A stretch of DNA of 34,291 nt from a bacterium (GCA_029227655.1 JAQYAI010000122.1:1-34291); one strand, 5' to 3'; counted from the stretch's first letter, positions 7,663 to 16,675 are shown. A program made the numbers and translations. Notes: generated by a model not told the origin, from the sequence alone.

Positions 7663-8679
7663 TTATTGATTATCCACTTTATACATGTAACGGATCAATT
7701 CAAGTGTCTTGCTTGAATATCCATATTCATTATCATAAAAAGCAATTAATTTGAACAATTTGTTATTCAGTTCAATTCCTTCGCGTGCATCAAAAATAGA
7801 TGTACACGGATCCCCTATGAAGTCTCCTGATACCACTTCATCATCTACATACTCGAGAACACCTTTCAAATAAGTCTCTGAGGCTTCCTTCATCTTAGCA
7901 CAGATCTCCGCATAAGTGGTCTCTTTCTTAAGAACAACGTTCAGATCCACAACGGATACATCGGATGTTGGCACACGATAAGAAATTCCAGTCATCTTTC
8001 CCTGAAGTTCCGGAATTACAAGTCCTACTGCTTTCGCAGCTCCTGTTGAAGATGGAATGATGTTGTTGAATACCGATCTTCCGGTTCTCCAGTCCTTCAT
8101 CGAACGGGCATCTACCACTTTCTGCTTTGCGGTTGCCGAGTGGATCGTGGACATTAATCCCTGATCGATTCCCCAGTTTTCCTGCAGCACACGGCAAAGA
8201 GGTGCCAGACAGTTGGTCGTGCAGGATGCATTTGAGACAACACACATTTCCTTTTCATATTTTTCATGGTTTACTCCATATACAAATGTTGGTGTTTCTT
8301 TATCTTTCGCAGGTGCAGAAATAATGACCTTCTTCGCGCCAGCCTTGATATGATCCATGGCTTTTTCCGTTGTACAGTAAGCTCCCGTTGCTTCTACTAT
8401 GTACTCGGCCCCACATTCACTCCACGGAATGCGAAGTGCATCGGTTTCTGAATAAACCGGAATCTTCTTTCCGTCAATTACGATTCCATTCTCATACTTA
8501 TCCAGAGACTTTGGAAATCTTCCAAACGTGGTGTCATATTTTAACATATACACCAAATAATCAAGATCTGCATTTCGCACATTGATTCCTGCAATTTCAA
8601 TATCCTCCATATCCATTGCCGCACGAATCACAACTCTGCCAATTCTCCCGAAACCACTAATACCAACCTTGATCGACAT
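7663..8679 (-). CDS. gap: Glyceraldehyde-3-phosphate dehydrogenase, type I
   Basis: Glycolytic enzyme that oxidises glyceraldehyde 3-phosphate to 1,3-bisphosphoglycerate with NAD(P)+; 338 residues. The Rossmann start is VGISGFGRIGR, the catalytic Cys153 lies in SNASCTTNC, and His180 lies in STIHSAT. The C-terminal NEYGYSSK motif is intact. The start at 8679 is preferred over 8685 because AAGGAGG lies 9 bases before it and only 3 before the upstream ATG. Residue 34 is Val followed by Arg (GINVRN) where NAD-specific enzymes have IND; that Asp binds the adenosine ribose. The coenzyme may thus be NADP or either. The gene is not next to pgk or tpi; clpB lies upstream and dinB downstream, and stable hairpins flank it on both sides. 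Confidence 0.96.
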   Translation of the reverse strand: MSIKVGISGFGRIGRVVIRAAMDMEDIEIAGINVRNADLDYLVYMLKYDTTFGRFPKSLDKYENGIVIDGKKIPVYSETDALRIPWSECGAEYIVEATGAYCTTEKAMDHIKAGAKKVIISAPAKDKETPTFVYGVNHEKYEKEMCVVSNASCTTNCLAPLCRVLQENWGIDQGLMSTIHSATAKQKVVDARSMKDWRTGRSVFNNIIPSSTGAAKAVGLVIPELQGKMTGISYRVPTSDVSVVDLNVVLKKETTYAEICAKMKEASETYLKGVLEYVDDEVVSGDFIGDPCTSIFDAREGIELNNKLFKLIAFYDNEYGYSSKTLELIRYMYKVDNQ

Positions 8680-8731
8680 GACCATTATCCTCCTTCATTG
8701 CTTTACCTATCATTTTCTCCCCTGAAAATAC

Positions 8732-8769
8732 AATAGGGAGTATCACATAAGTCCATGATACTCCCTATT
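8732..8769. terminator. 14-bp hairpin between clpB and gap
   Basis: Perfect 14-bp stem (8732-8745 with 8756-8769) and a 10-base loop. On the minus strand it is followed by GTATTTTC, a weak U-tract, so it can end clpB transcripts. If gap is transcribed from further upstream it would instead form a 5' leader hairpin. Confidence 0.65.
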
Positions 8770-8805
8770 TTTCCCATTGTAAATTAATTAAAAAATTAAC
8801 GTGCT

Positions 8806-8824
8806 TGTTGATATATTATCAACA
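8806..8824. promoter_or_regulatory. Perfect palindrome upstream of gap, candidate operator
   Basis: TGTTGATA-TAT-TATCAACA has perfect 8-base arms around a 3-base centre. On the minus strand it overlaps TTGATA, which lies 18 bases before TAATTT, a possible gap promoter. It resembles but does not match the Rex site TTGTTAA-N4-TTAACAA. The cognate regulator is unknown. Confidence 0.5.
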
Positions 8825-8845
8825 TATTGTAATGTATTTTAAATC

Positions 8846-11446
8846 TTAATCAACAATTACATTTCTCTTCGTTCGTGCTGTCAAATCGCCATTTTCCACA
8901 TCGATCAGAATCGTATCTCCACTTCCCACATCACCAGAAAGAATCAGCCTTGCCGCTAAAGTTTCCACATGCTTCTGCAGATAACGTTTCAGCGGCCTTG
9001 CTCCGTACATTGGATCATAACCGCCTTCGACGATCATCTGTTTTGCTGCATCGGTCAGTTCAATCTGAAGTTCTCTGTCTGCCAGACGCTTATTTACATC
9101 TGCGACAAGAAGTTCAATAATGGATGATACATGACTCTTAGAAAGTGGATGGAACATAATGATTTCATCCAGTCGATTCAGGAACTCTGGTCGGAAATGA
9201 CCTCGCAGATCGTGCATAACGCGCTCCTGGGCCTCTTGTCTGATTTCCCCATTTTCATCAATTCCTTCCAGCAGATAAGAAGAACCGATATTAGATGTCA
9301 TAATCAGGATCGTATTTTTAAAGTCCACCGTTCTGCCCTGTGAATCGGTAATACGGCCATCATCAAGCACCTGTAAAAGGACATTAAATACATCTGGATG
9401 TGCCTTTTCTACTTCATCAAAAAGTACAACGGAGTATGGCTTTCTGCGGACCGCTTCTGTAAGCTGGCCGCCTTCATCATAACCCACATATCCAGGAGGC
9501 GCTCCAATCAGACGAGACACAGAGTATTTCTCCATGTACTCACTCATATCAATTCGCACCATATTGCTTTCATCGTCAAAAAGACTTTCTGCAAGTGCTT
9601 TGGCAAGCTCTGTCTTACCTACACCAGTCGGTCCAAGGAACAGGAAGGAACCGATTGGTTTGGTCGGATCTTTGATTCCCGCTTTCGAACGGATAATTGC
9701 CTCTGTTACCTTCTGTACACTTTCATCCTGCCCGATGACACGTCTGTGAAGTTCTTTATCCAGATTGAGTGTTTTACTGCGTTCACTTTCATTTAGCTTG
9801 GCAACCGGGATTCCTGTCCATCTGGAAATGATCCGGGCAATTTCTTCCTCTGTTACACTTTCGTGTACCAGTTCCATTTCTTTGCTCCGGATGCGTTCTT
9901 CTTCCTCTTCCAACTGCCTCTGGAGCTGTGGAAGACGGCCATACTGAAGTTCTGCCGCTTTATTCAGATCATACTGCTGCTGCGCGATCTGAATCTCATT
10001 ATTCACCTGTTCAATCTGCTCTCTCAGCTTCTGAACAGCTTCTACGGAACGTTTTTCATTGTCCCACTGTGTCTTTTTCTTCGCAAATTCTTCCTTGAAT
10101 TCGGCAAGTTCCTGCTGCAGATGTTCCAGTCGTTCCTTACTTAATCTGTCATCTTCTTTCTTAAGGGCGGTCTCTTCAATTTCCAGCTGTGTGATTTTTC
10201 TGCGAAGTTCATCCAGCTCTGTCGGCATCGAATCCAGCTCTGTCTTAATGAGCGCACAGGCCTCATCCACAAGGTCGATCGCCTTATCTGGAAGGAATCT
10301 GTCCGAAATATATCTGTTGGAAAGGGTTGCCGCTGCTACCAGCGCACCATCGGTGATCTTGACGCCATGATAGACTTCATACCGTTCTTTCAGACCACGA
10401 AGAATGGAAATCGCATCCTCTACCGTCGGCTCATCTACCATGACCGGCTGGAAACGTCTTTCAAGAGCTGCATCCTTTTCGATATACTGACGGTATTCAT
10501 CCAGTGTTGTAGCACCAATACAGTGTAACTCTCCACGGGCAAGCATTGGCTTTAACATATTGCCTGCATCCATTGCTCCTTCCGTTTTACCTGCTCCTAC
10601 AATCGTATGAAGCTCATCAATGAAAAGAATAATGTTTCCATCGCTATTTTTTACTTCCTCAAGAACTGCTTTCAGACGTTCCTCGAATTCACCACGATAT
10701 TTTGCTCCTGCCACAAGTGCTCCCATATCCAGTGCAAAAATTTTCTTATCTTTCAGTCCTTCCGGAACATCACCTGCTACGATACGCTGCGCCAGACCTT
10801 CTACTGCTGCCGTCTTACCAACACCAGGTTCTCCGATCAACACTGGATTGTTCTTTGTCTTACGCGACAAAATACGAATGACATTTCTGATTTCCGCATC
10901 ACGGCCGATGACCGGGTCGAGCTTCTTCTCCCTTGCTCTCTGAACAAGATCCTGACCATATTTGTTCAACGTATCATAAGTTGCTTCCGGATTATCGCTG
11001 GTCACTCTCTGATTGCCACGTACCGTTGAAAGGGCCTGCAGGAATTTCTCTCTGTCGATGCCCAGTTCTTTGAACAACTGCTTCATGTCTCTGCTTGCAT
11101 ATTTTAATAAAGAAAGAAAAAGATGTTCTACTGAAACATATTCATCTCCCATCTGCTTTGCTTCGTCCTCACCATGTACTAACACATTGTTCAGATTCTG
11201 TCCAATGTACATCTGGCCGCCCTGAACCTTCGGACGCTTTCTGATTGCCTCTTCGGCGCGGTTCATAACTACTTCTTTTGTGAAGCCCATCTTTTCTAAT
11301 AATTTTAAGATCAGACTATCGTCAATTGTGAGAAGAGCATACAGTAAATGTTCCTGTTCTACTTCCTGGTTGCCATAGTCCATTGCGATCTTCTCGCACT
11401 GCTGAACAGCTTCCATAGAGCTTCTTGTAAACTTATTAATGTTCAT
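8846..11446 (-). CDS. clpB: ClpB protein disaggregase
   Basis: Hexameric AAA+ chaperone that, with DnaK, pulls proteins out of aggregates; 866 residues, the normal ClpB length. Domain order: an N-terminal Clp-N repeat pair (about 1-145), NBD1 with Walker A GEPGVGKT near 205, the long coiled-coil middle domain (about 410-525, rich in Glu, Lys and Gln), then NBD2 with GPTGVGKT near 605 and the C-terminal D2-small domain. The coiled-coil middle domain separates ClpB from ClpC and ClpA. The start is supported by AGGAGG upstream. Heat-shock control by HrcA is indicated by a perfect CIRCE element overlapping the promoter. Transcribed alone, with a hairpin after the stop. Confidence 0.97.
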   Translation of the reverse strand: MNINKFTRSSMEAVQQCEKIAMDYGNQEVEQEHLLYALLTIDDSLILKLLEKMGFTKEVVMNRAEEAIRKRPKVQGGQMYIGQNLNNVLVHGEDEAKQMGDEYVSVEHLFLSLLKYASRDMKQLFKELGIDREKFLQALSTVRGNQRVTSDNPEATYDTLNKYGQDLVQRAREKKLDPVIGRDAEIRNVIRILSRKTKNNPVLIGEPGVGKTAAVEGLAQRIVAGDVPEGLKDKKIFALDMGALVAGAKYRGEFEERLKAVLEEVKNSDGNIILFIDELHTIVGAGKTEGAMDAGNMLKPMLARGELHCIGATTLDEYRQYIEKDAALERRFQPVMVDEPTVEDAISILRGLKERYEVYHGVKITDGALVAAATLSNRYISDRFLPDKAIDLVDEACALIKTELDSMPTELDELRRKITQLEIEETALKKEDDRLSKERLEHLQQELAEFKEEFAKKKTQWDNEKRSVEAVQKLREQIEQVNNEIQIAQQQYDLNKAAELQYGRLPQLQRQLEEEEERIRSKEMELVHESVTEEEIARIISRWTGIPVAKLNESERSKTLNLDKELHRRVIGQDESVQKVTEAIIRSKAGIKDPTKPIGSFLFLGPTGVGKTELAKALAESLFDDESNMVRIDMSEYMEKYSVSRLIGAPPGYVGYDEGGQLTEAVRRKPYSVVLFDEVEKAHPDVFNVLLQVLDDGRITDSQGRTVDFKNTILIMTSNIGSSYLLEGIDENGEIRQEAQERVMHDLRGHFRPEFLNRLDEIIMFHPLSKSHVSSIIELLVADVNKRLADRELQIELTDAAKQMIVEGGYDPMYGARPLKRYLQKHVETLAARLILSGDVGSGDTILIDVENGDLTARTKRNVIVD

Positions 11447-11506
11447 ACACTCGCCTCCTATATGTGAATGAAAGTAATGTTACTATTGTTTCCATGTTCT
11501 ATAGGA

Positions 11507-11535
11507 AATATAACACTTATTTTAGCACTCGTCAA
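11507..11535 (-). promoter_or_regulatory. Sigma-A promoter of clpB
   Basis: TTGACG (11530-11535), a 17-base spacer and TATATT (11507-11512) on the minus strand. The -35 box lies inside the CIRCE operator, so HrcA binding would block RNA polymerase. Confidence 0.85.
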
Positions 11536-11548
11536 GTGTGAGTGCTAA
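11522..11548. promoter_or_regulatory. CIRCE operator (HrcA binding site)
   Basis: TTAGCACTC, nine bases, GAGTGCTAA: a perfect match to the CIRCE consensus. It lies upstream of clpB and covers its -35 box. HrcA is the heat-shock repressor that binds this site. Confidence 0.96.
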
Positions 11549-11599
11549 TAAAACTATAAAAAAGTGATGAACACATAATGAAATAAAAATAAATTCCTA

Positions 11600-11628
11600 T
11601 TGACAATTTCTTCCTTCTGTTATAATAT
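11600..11628 (+). promoter_or_regulatory. Promoter of the metY-cysK unit
   Basis: TTGACA at 11600-11605 is followed by TATAAT at 11621 (15-base spacer) or TAATAT at 11623 (17-base spacer). The transcript would start within the inverted repeat that follows. Confidence 0.8.
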
Positions 11629-11631
11629 ACT

Positions 11632-11658
11632 TTCAACCTACTTATTGAGTAGGTTGAA
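11632..11658. promoter_or_regulatory. Inverted-repeat operator at the metY start site
   Basis: TTCAACCTAC, seven bases, GTAGGTTGAA: perfect 10-base arms directly downstream of the -10 box. The position fits a repressor blocking transcription. The Rrf2 regulator encoded after cysK is the obvious candidate; that link is inferred. There is no U-run after it, so it is not a terminator. Confidence 0.7.
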
Positions 11659-11716
11659 TAGGGCATGTAAATGAATTTCTAATACTTAAACACATTCAGG
11701 ACAAGGAGGAAAGATT

Positions 11717-13006
11717 ATGTCAGATTATAGATTTGAAACACTTCAATTACATGTAGGACAGGAAACACCAGACCCGGCAACCGATTCACGGGCAGTTCCT
11801 ATTTATGCCACAACCTCTTATGTATTTCATGATTGTGCGCATGCTGCGGCACGTTTTGGTCTGGAAGATGCCGGAAATATTTACGGTCGTCTTACGAATT
11901 CGACGCAGGATGTATTTGAGAAGCGTATCGCCGCATTAGAAAATGGCGTTGCTGCACTTTCCGTTGCTTCAGGCGCCGCCGCTATTACTTATACGATTCA
12001 GGCACTTGCACAAAATGGCGGACATGTCGTTGCACAGAAAACAATTTATGGCGGAAGTTATAATTTACTTGCCCATACGCTGACCAACTTCGGCATTACT
12101 GCTACTTTTGTTGATATTCACAATTTAGAAGAAGTAGAAAATGCAATTCAGCCAAACACAAGATTACTTTATATAGAAACACTTGGAAATCCAAACAGTG
12201 ATATCCCGGACATTGGTGCCCTTGCAGAACTTGCCCATCGCCACGGACTTCCTCTGGTCGTAGACAATACCTTCGGAACACCTTATCTGATCCGTCCAAT
12301 TGAACACGGTGCTGATATCGTCGTTCATTCTGCGACAAAATTTATCGGTGGACACGGAACTACGCTCGGTGGAGTGATTGTCGATTCCGGTAATTTTGAC
12401 TGGGAAGCTTCTGGAAATTACCCGGCCATCGCAGCCCCAAATCCAAGTTATCACGGAGTATCATTTACAAAAGCTGCCGGTAAAGCAGCATTTGTAACTT
12501 ATATCAGAGCAATTCTGCTCCGTGACACTGGCGCAACTATTTCACCATTTGCCGCATTTTTACTTTTGCAGGGAACCGAGACTCTTTCGCTTCGTCTGGA
12601 ACGCCATGCGGAAAATACAAAAAAGGTCGTTGATTACTTAGTCGGTCATCCATTAGTGGAAAAGGTAAATCATCCATCCCTGCCAGATCATCCGGATCAT
12701 ACGCTCTATGAAACGTATTTTCCAAATGGCGGAGCTTCTATCTTTACATTTGAGATCAAAGGCGGAGTAAAAGAAGCACACACATTCATTGATAATCTGA
12801 AGATCTTCTCTCTTCTTGCAAATGTCGCTGATGTAAAAAGTCTTGTTATTCATCCGGCGACAACGACGCACAGTCAGCTCACAAAAGAAGAATTGGAGGA
12901 CCAGGGAATCAAGGAAAATACCATCCGTCTGTCCATCGGAACTGAGCATATTGACGATATTATCGCAGATCTTGAACGTGGATTTGCAGCAGTAAAAAAT
13001 AACTAG
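11717..13006 (+). CDS. metY: O-acetylhomoserine sulfhydrylase (MetY type)
   Basis: PLP enzyme that joins sulfide (or a thiol) to O-acetylhomoserine to give homocysteine, the direct route to methionine. At 429 residues it has the longer MetY length rather than the roughly 380 of MetB/MetC. The PLP lysine is Lys208 in HSATKFIGGHG, preceded by DNTFGTPY. The C-terminal region SLVIHPATTTHSQL and the IRLSIGTEHIDDI segment are typical of MetY. The start is preceded by AAGGAGGAAAG. It is followed 15 bases later by cysK, so both sulfide-fixing enzymes are made together. Control through the inverted repeat at 11632-11658 is likely. Substrate preference cannot be proved from sequence alone. Confidence 0.92.
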   Translation: MSDYRFETLQLHVGQETPDPATDSRAVPIYATTSYVFHDCAHAAARFGLEDAGNIYGRLTNSTQDVFEKRIAALENGVAALSVASGAAAITYTIQALAQNGGHVVAQKTIYGGSYNLLAHTLTNFGITATFVDIHNLEEVENAIQPNTRLLYIETLGNPNSDIPDIGALAELAHRHGLPLVVDNTFGTPYLIRPIEHGADIVVHSATKFIGGHGTTLGGVIVDSGNFDWEASGNYPAIAAPNPSYHGVSFTKAAGKAAFVTYIRAILLRDTGATISPFAAFLLLQGTETLSLRLERHAENTKKVVDYLVGHPLVEKVNHPSLPDHPDHTLYETYFPNGGASIFTFEIKGGVKEAHTFIDNLKIFSLLANVADVKSLVIHPATTTHSQLTKEELEDQGIKENTIRLSIGTEHIDDIIADLERGFAAVKNN

Positions 13007-13021
13007 AAAGGTATAATGATT

Positions 13022-13954
13022 ATGGCTAAAATATATACTTCTGCCGATCAGCTGATCGGAAAGACTCCTCTCCTTGAGCTTACACATATTGAAAAGAATT
13101 TGAATTTAAATGCTACGATTTTAGCAAAACTAGAATATTTTAATCCTGCCGGCTCGGTCAAAGACCGTATCGCAAAAGCAATGATCGAAGATGCTGAACA
13201 AAAGGGAACTCTAAAAGCAGGCTCTGTGATCATTGAGCCAACCTCTGGCAATACCGGTATCGGACTGGCATCGGTTGCTGCAGCCAGGGGCTACCGTATT
13301 ATCATCGTAATGCCTGATACCATGTCCGTGGAACGCAGACAGCTTATGAAAGCGTATGGAGCAGAGCTCGTCTTAACAGACGGTAAGCTGGGAATGAAAG
13401 GTGCAATTGCCCGGGCAAATGAATTGGCAAAAGAAATTCCTAATAGTTTTATTCCAGGACAATTTAACAACCCTGCCAATCCAAAAGCTCATTTTGAAAC
13501 TACAGGTCCTGAAATCTATGAAGATACGGACGGTAACGTAGATATCGTCGTTGCAGGTATTGGAACCGGTGGAACTATTACTGGAATCGGAGAATATTTG
13601 AAATCAAAGAATCCAGACATTCAGGTCGTTGCAGTAGAACCTGCCTCTTCTCCTGTTCTGTCTGCCGGAACAGCCGGTCCTCACAAAATTCAGGGAATCG
13701 GTGCAGGATTTGTACCAGAAGTTCTTAACACCACGATTTATGATAAAATCATGACCGTATCCAATGAAGATGCCTTTGCTGCCGGAAAATTAATCGGCAG
13801 ACAGGAAGGAATTCTCGTTGGAATCTCTTCCGGAGCTGCTCTCTGGGCGGCAATTGAACTTGCAAAGAACCCTGAAAATAAAGGCCGTACCATTGTAACC
13901 ATTCTTCCAGATACAGGAGACCGCTATTTATCAACAGCATTATTTAACGAATAA
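13022..13954 (+). CDS. cysK: Cysteine synthase A (O-acetylserine sulfhydrylase)
   Basis: PLP enzyme that makes L-cysteine from O-acetylserine and sulfide; 310 residues, normal for CysK. The PLP lysine is Lys47 in NPAGSVKDR. The substrate loop [12 protein letters not shown] and the phosphate-binding glycine loop [13 protein letters not shown] are intact, and [13 protein letters not shown] lies near the C-terminus. The start at 13022 is chosen because [16 protein letters not shown] matches the family and AAAGG lies 10 bases before it; an ATG at 13016 is closer to the ribosome site and cannot be excluded. Second gene of the metY-cysK unit, ended by a strong terminator. Confidence 0.96.
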   Translation: MAKIYTSADQLIGKTPLLELTHIEKNLNLNATILAKLEYFNPAGSVKDRIAKAMIEDAEQKGTLKAGSVIIEPTSGNTGIGLASVAAARGYRIIIVMPDTMSVERRQLMKAYGAELVLTDGKLGMKGAIARANELAKEIPNSFIPGQFNNPANPKAHFETTGPEIYEDTDGNVDIVVAGIGTGGTITGIGEYLKSKNPDIQVVAVEPASSPVLSAGTAGPHKIQGIGAGFVPEVLNTTIYDKIMTVSNEDAFAAGKLIGRQEGILVGISSGAALWAAIELAKNPENKGRTIVTILPDTGDRYLSTALFNE

Positions 13955-13960
13955 TCTAAG

Positions 13961-13995
13961 AACTCTGGTGCCAGAAAAGAGCATCAGAGTTTTTT
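13961..13995 (+). terminator. Terminator of metY-cysK
   Basis: An 11-bp stem with one G-U pair (13961-13971 with 13981-13991) is followed by a run of T. A clear rho-independent terminator. Confidence 0.92.
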
Positions 13996-14021
13996 ACTTT
14001 TGCTGTCAAATATGATATCAT
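13993..14021 (+). promoter_or_regulatory. Candidate promoter of the Rrf2 gene
   Basis: TTTACT (13993-13998), a 17-base spacer and TATCAT (14016-14021). The -10 box sits in the palindrome TATGATATCATA (14011-14022), a possible autoregulatory site. The -35 box overlaps the preceding terminator's T-run. Confidence 0.5.
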
Positions 14022-14042
14022 AGAACAAATGAGGTGATAAAT

Positions 14043-14456
14043 ATGTTGATTTCAACAAAAGGGCGCTATGCGATCCGCGTAATGCTTGACCTGGCTGAAA
14101 ATGATAACGGTTCGTATATTCCAATGAAAGAGGTCGCAAAACGTCAGGAATTGTCTTTAAAATATATTGAGCGGATCATGCCTGATCTAAAAAGAAATAA
14201 TCTAGTGGAGGGTATTCACGGCAAGGGCGGAGGATATCGTCTGACCCGCGATCCTGCTGATTACAAAATTGGCGATATTTTAAGACTGACGGAAGGCGAT
14301 CTGGCTCCGGTATCCTGTCTGGAATGTGATGCCAGCCCCTGCCCAAGAGCAGATTTCTGTAAAACGCTTCCTATGTGGACAAAGTTTAAACATATGACTG
14401 ATCATTTTTTTGACAATATCACATTAGAAGATCTGCTGACAGGCAAGCCTTTATAG
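14043..14456 (+). CDS. Rrf2-family regulator with four cysteines
   Basis: Winged-helix transcription regulator of 137 residues in the Rrf2/IscR/CymR family. The opening MLISTKGRYAIRVMLDLA, the recognition helix ELSLKYIERIM and the wing HGKGGGYRLTR are typical. Cysteines at 92, 95, 100 and 106 lie where IscR has its three iron-sulfur ligands, so a cluster is plausible. B. subtilis CymR, which controls cysteine metabolism, lacks this cluster motif. The start at 14043 has GAGGTG six bases upstream; the GTG at 14034 lies within that ribosome site. It follows metY-cysK, so a role as their sulfur- or iron-responsive repressor is likely but not proved. Confidence 0.9.
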   Translation: MLISTKGRYAIRVMLDLAENDNGSYIPMKEVAKRQELSLKYIERIMPDLKRNNLVEGIHGKGGGYRLTRDPADYKIGDILRLTEGDLAPVSCLECDASPCPRADFCKTLPMWTKFKHMTDHFFDNITLEDLLTGKPL

Positions 14457-14466
14457 GAAAATAAAA

Positions 14467-14514
14467 AACGCCGGTGTATGGAGGAGAATATCACTTTCTT
14501 TCCACATCGGCGTT
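14467..14514. terminator. Bidirectional terminator between the Rrf2 and SOD genes
   Basis: An 11-bp stem (14467-14477 with 14504-14514, one G-T pair) and a 26-base loop. The minus strand continues TTTTTTATTTT and the plus strand CTTTGTATTTTT, so it serves both converging genes. Confidence 0.85.
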
Positions 14515-14524
14515 CTTTGTATTT

Positions 14525-14989
14525 TTATTTTTCATTTTCCATCTCTATTACCCCACAGGCAATTTTCTCTCCAGCATCTCCAGATGGCTGGCTTCTGAAG
14601 TCATCTGCCATGTCATGGATAATGACCGTTTTTCCCACCACATCCTCTGGATAAAATCTGTCCGTGTAAAATTCAGACCAGGCCATGCCATGATTTCCCA
14701 TAAGCACCGGCATATCCCCTGCGTGGAAGGGATGCTCTGCATTTGTCGGATTGTAATGGCTTCCCGCATTTTTAAATAGATCTGAACTATCACCAGTACA
14801 ACTTCCGCCCTCATGAATGTGAAATCCAAAAAAATTCCCCTTTCCATTATCTGGAAGTCCTTCAACAAAAGCCGAAACTATCGTTCCGCCATAGACCTCT
14901 GAAAATGTTACTTTTCCATGTAAATCAGGATACTTTGCACTGCCACGCAAAATAGCATAAACTCCATGAACAGGATTTTGATTCATCAT
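14525..14989 (-). CDS. Cu/Zn superoxide dismutase family protein
   Basis: Family enzyme that converts superoxide to hydrogen peroxide and oxygen; 154 residues. All metal ligands are present by alignment with human SOD1: His57 and His59 (FHIHE), His78 (GSHYNP), His86, His89, Asp92 and His125. The disulfide cysteines are Cys64 and Cys145. The zinc loop is about six residues shorter than in SOD1. There is no signal peptide, unlike most bacterial SodC proteins, so it would be cytoplasmic. The start at 14989 has only a weak ribosome site, and ATG codons are adjacent. It follows the decayed thioredoxin-domain gene by 37 bases, with no clear promoter between. Confidence 0.88.
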   Translation of the reverse strand: MMNQNPVHGVYAILRGSAKYPDLHGKVTFSEVYGGTIVSAFVEGLPDNGKGNFFGFHIHEGGSCTGDSSDLFKNAGSHYNPTNAEHPFHAGDMPVLMGNHGMAWSEFYTDRFYPEDVVGKTVIIHDMADDFRSQPSGDAGEKIACGVIEMENEK

Positions 14990-15026
14990 ATTTTATTCCA
15001 TAAAAATCTCTTCAAATTAAGATATG

Positions 15027-16597
15027 CTACAGATATCGTAGCAATGCCACAAGAAACATAGAATATCCCGCCGGATAGTACTTGGCCTCCCCTGCCATGA
15101 ACCTCATCTGCTTTTCTGTCAGTTCTCCGATTTTCTCTTTTCCTGTCAGTTCATGTAATCGCACAAGATTATATGCCATGACTGAGTTACTGCTTGGAAT
15201 GGCTCCATCATAAGTTTCCTTGGGCTGAAAAATCAATTTCTCGTTTTCCCTCCCATATAAGAAAAATCCACCTTCTTCACTATCATAGAATTCCGTGAGC
15301 ATTTTATTCAAAAAGCGCTGTGCTTTTTCCAGATATTCCGCCCGAAAAGTTACTTCATACAAAGAAATCAATGCAAAAATCACATTTGCATATTCATCTG
15401 CAAAGCCTTTTTCTCCCCGTCTTCCTATCAAGAATATCTGTTTTTCCGATACTGATACACTTTGGCCAGGGATTCCCCGAACCTTTCGTCCGTTGGATCG
15501 CTCTGTAAAAGATTTGGGATATTCTTCCCCTCAAAATTTCCAGCTTCCGTAATATCATAATATTGATTAAACGCGCATCCTTCCACTTCCCCGAGAATCT
15601 TTTTTATTTCTTCCGGTTCAAACAGATAATATTTTCCCTCTACTCCATCACTGTCTGCATCCTGCGCACTATAAAATCCGCCGTCCTCCGAAGTCATTTC
15701 CCTTAAAATAAACTCTGCTGTCCGTTCTGCAATTTTGCGATACAATGGATTTTTTGTAATCTCATATGCCCGGCAATAAGCAAGAATTAGCAGCGCATTA
15801 TCGTACAGCATTTTTTCAAAATGCGGTGCCAGAAAATATCTGTCTGTAGAGTATCTGGAAAATCCTCCTATATGATCGAACAAGCCGCCTCTGTGCATTT
15901 GCATCAGCGTTTTTTCTGCCATTTGAAGTGCTTCTTTTTCTCCGGTTTTTTCATAATCATCCATCAGGAACCACAGATTATGCGGCGATGGAAATTTAGG
16001 AGCATCCCCAAAGCCTCCATACGCTTCATCATAAGATTTCTTATACATCTCCACCGCTTTTTGAAGAATCCGTTCATCTGCCTCCTGCTCTGATTTCGAT
16101 TTCCTTTTCATGTGAAAAACGATTTCATCTGCTGACTTTAGCAATTCTTCTCTTTCGTTTTCCCATTTACTATGAATCTCCAAAAGCAAATCTGTAAATC
16201 CAATACGGCCGTATCCGGATGTCTTTGAAAAATAAGTTCCTGCAAAAAAAGGCTTCTGTTCCGGAGTCATAAAAATGGTCGTCGGCCAGCCGCCACTTCC
16301 CGTGAATGCCTGACAGACCGCCATATAAATGCTGTCTATATCCGGTCTTTCCTCCTTATCCACTTTAATCGCAATAAAATATTTATTCAGAAGCTCCGCG
16401 ATCTTTTCATCTTCAAAACTTTCATGTGCCATCACATGACACCAATGGCAGGTACTGTAACCGATACTTAAGAATATAGGCTTGTCTTCTTCTTTCGCTC
16501 TTTCAAATGCTTCTTCGCACCACGGATACCAGTCCACAGGATTGTCCGCATGCTGTAATAAATATGGACTTGTCTGATCTTTTAAATGATTTTGCAT
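15027..16597 (-). pseudogene. YyaL/DUF255 thioredoxin-domain protein, disrupted
   Basis: Family proteins have about 620-680 residues: an N-terminal thioredoxin-like domain followed by an alpha-toroid. The N-terminal part is intact: the start at 16597 has GAGGTG upstream, [20 protein letters not shown] follows, and STCHWCHVM holds the CxxC-type site. The frame ends with [11 protein letters not shown] and a stop at 15428. Homology resumes in another frame at GEKGFADEYANVIF. The roughly 65-70 residues usually between these points, including the KDDKILTSWNGL motif, are missing in all frames. Homology then stops early at LLRYL, about 80 residues short of the family end. This indicates an internal deletion with frame change plus a C-terminal truncation. 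The N-terminal 388-residue fragment could still be made. Confidence 0.85.
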
Positions 16598-16644
16598 ATA
16601 TCTCACCTCGCATGTAGTATGCACGGTTTCCTCCAAAAATTATT

Positions 16645-16675
16645 CCTAAAAAGATTGTGCTTTCGCACAATCTTT
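16645..16675 (-). terminator. Terminator of the tandem-repeat protein gene
   Basis: AAAGATTGTGC, GAAA tetraloop, GCACAATCTTT, then a short run of T on the minus strand. It starts directly at the stop codon. Confidence 0.93.

Noticed and set aside
8805-8824. Rex binding site upstream of gap
   Set aside because: Spacing and arm sequence differ from TTGTTAA-N4-TTAACAA; kept only as an operator of unknown regulator.
11632-11658. SAM riboswitch or T-box before metY
   Set aside because: The leader is only about 80 bases and has none of the conserved motifs; the repeat is better explained as an operator.
11717-12454. Minus-strand frames inside metY
   Set aside because: Opposite a clearly conserved PLP enzyme; no ribosome site or family match.
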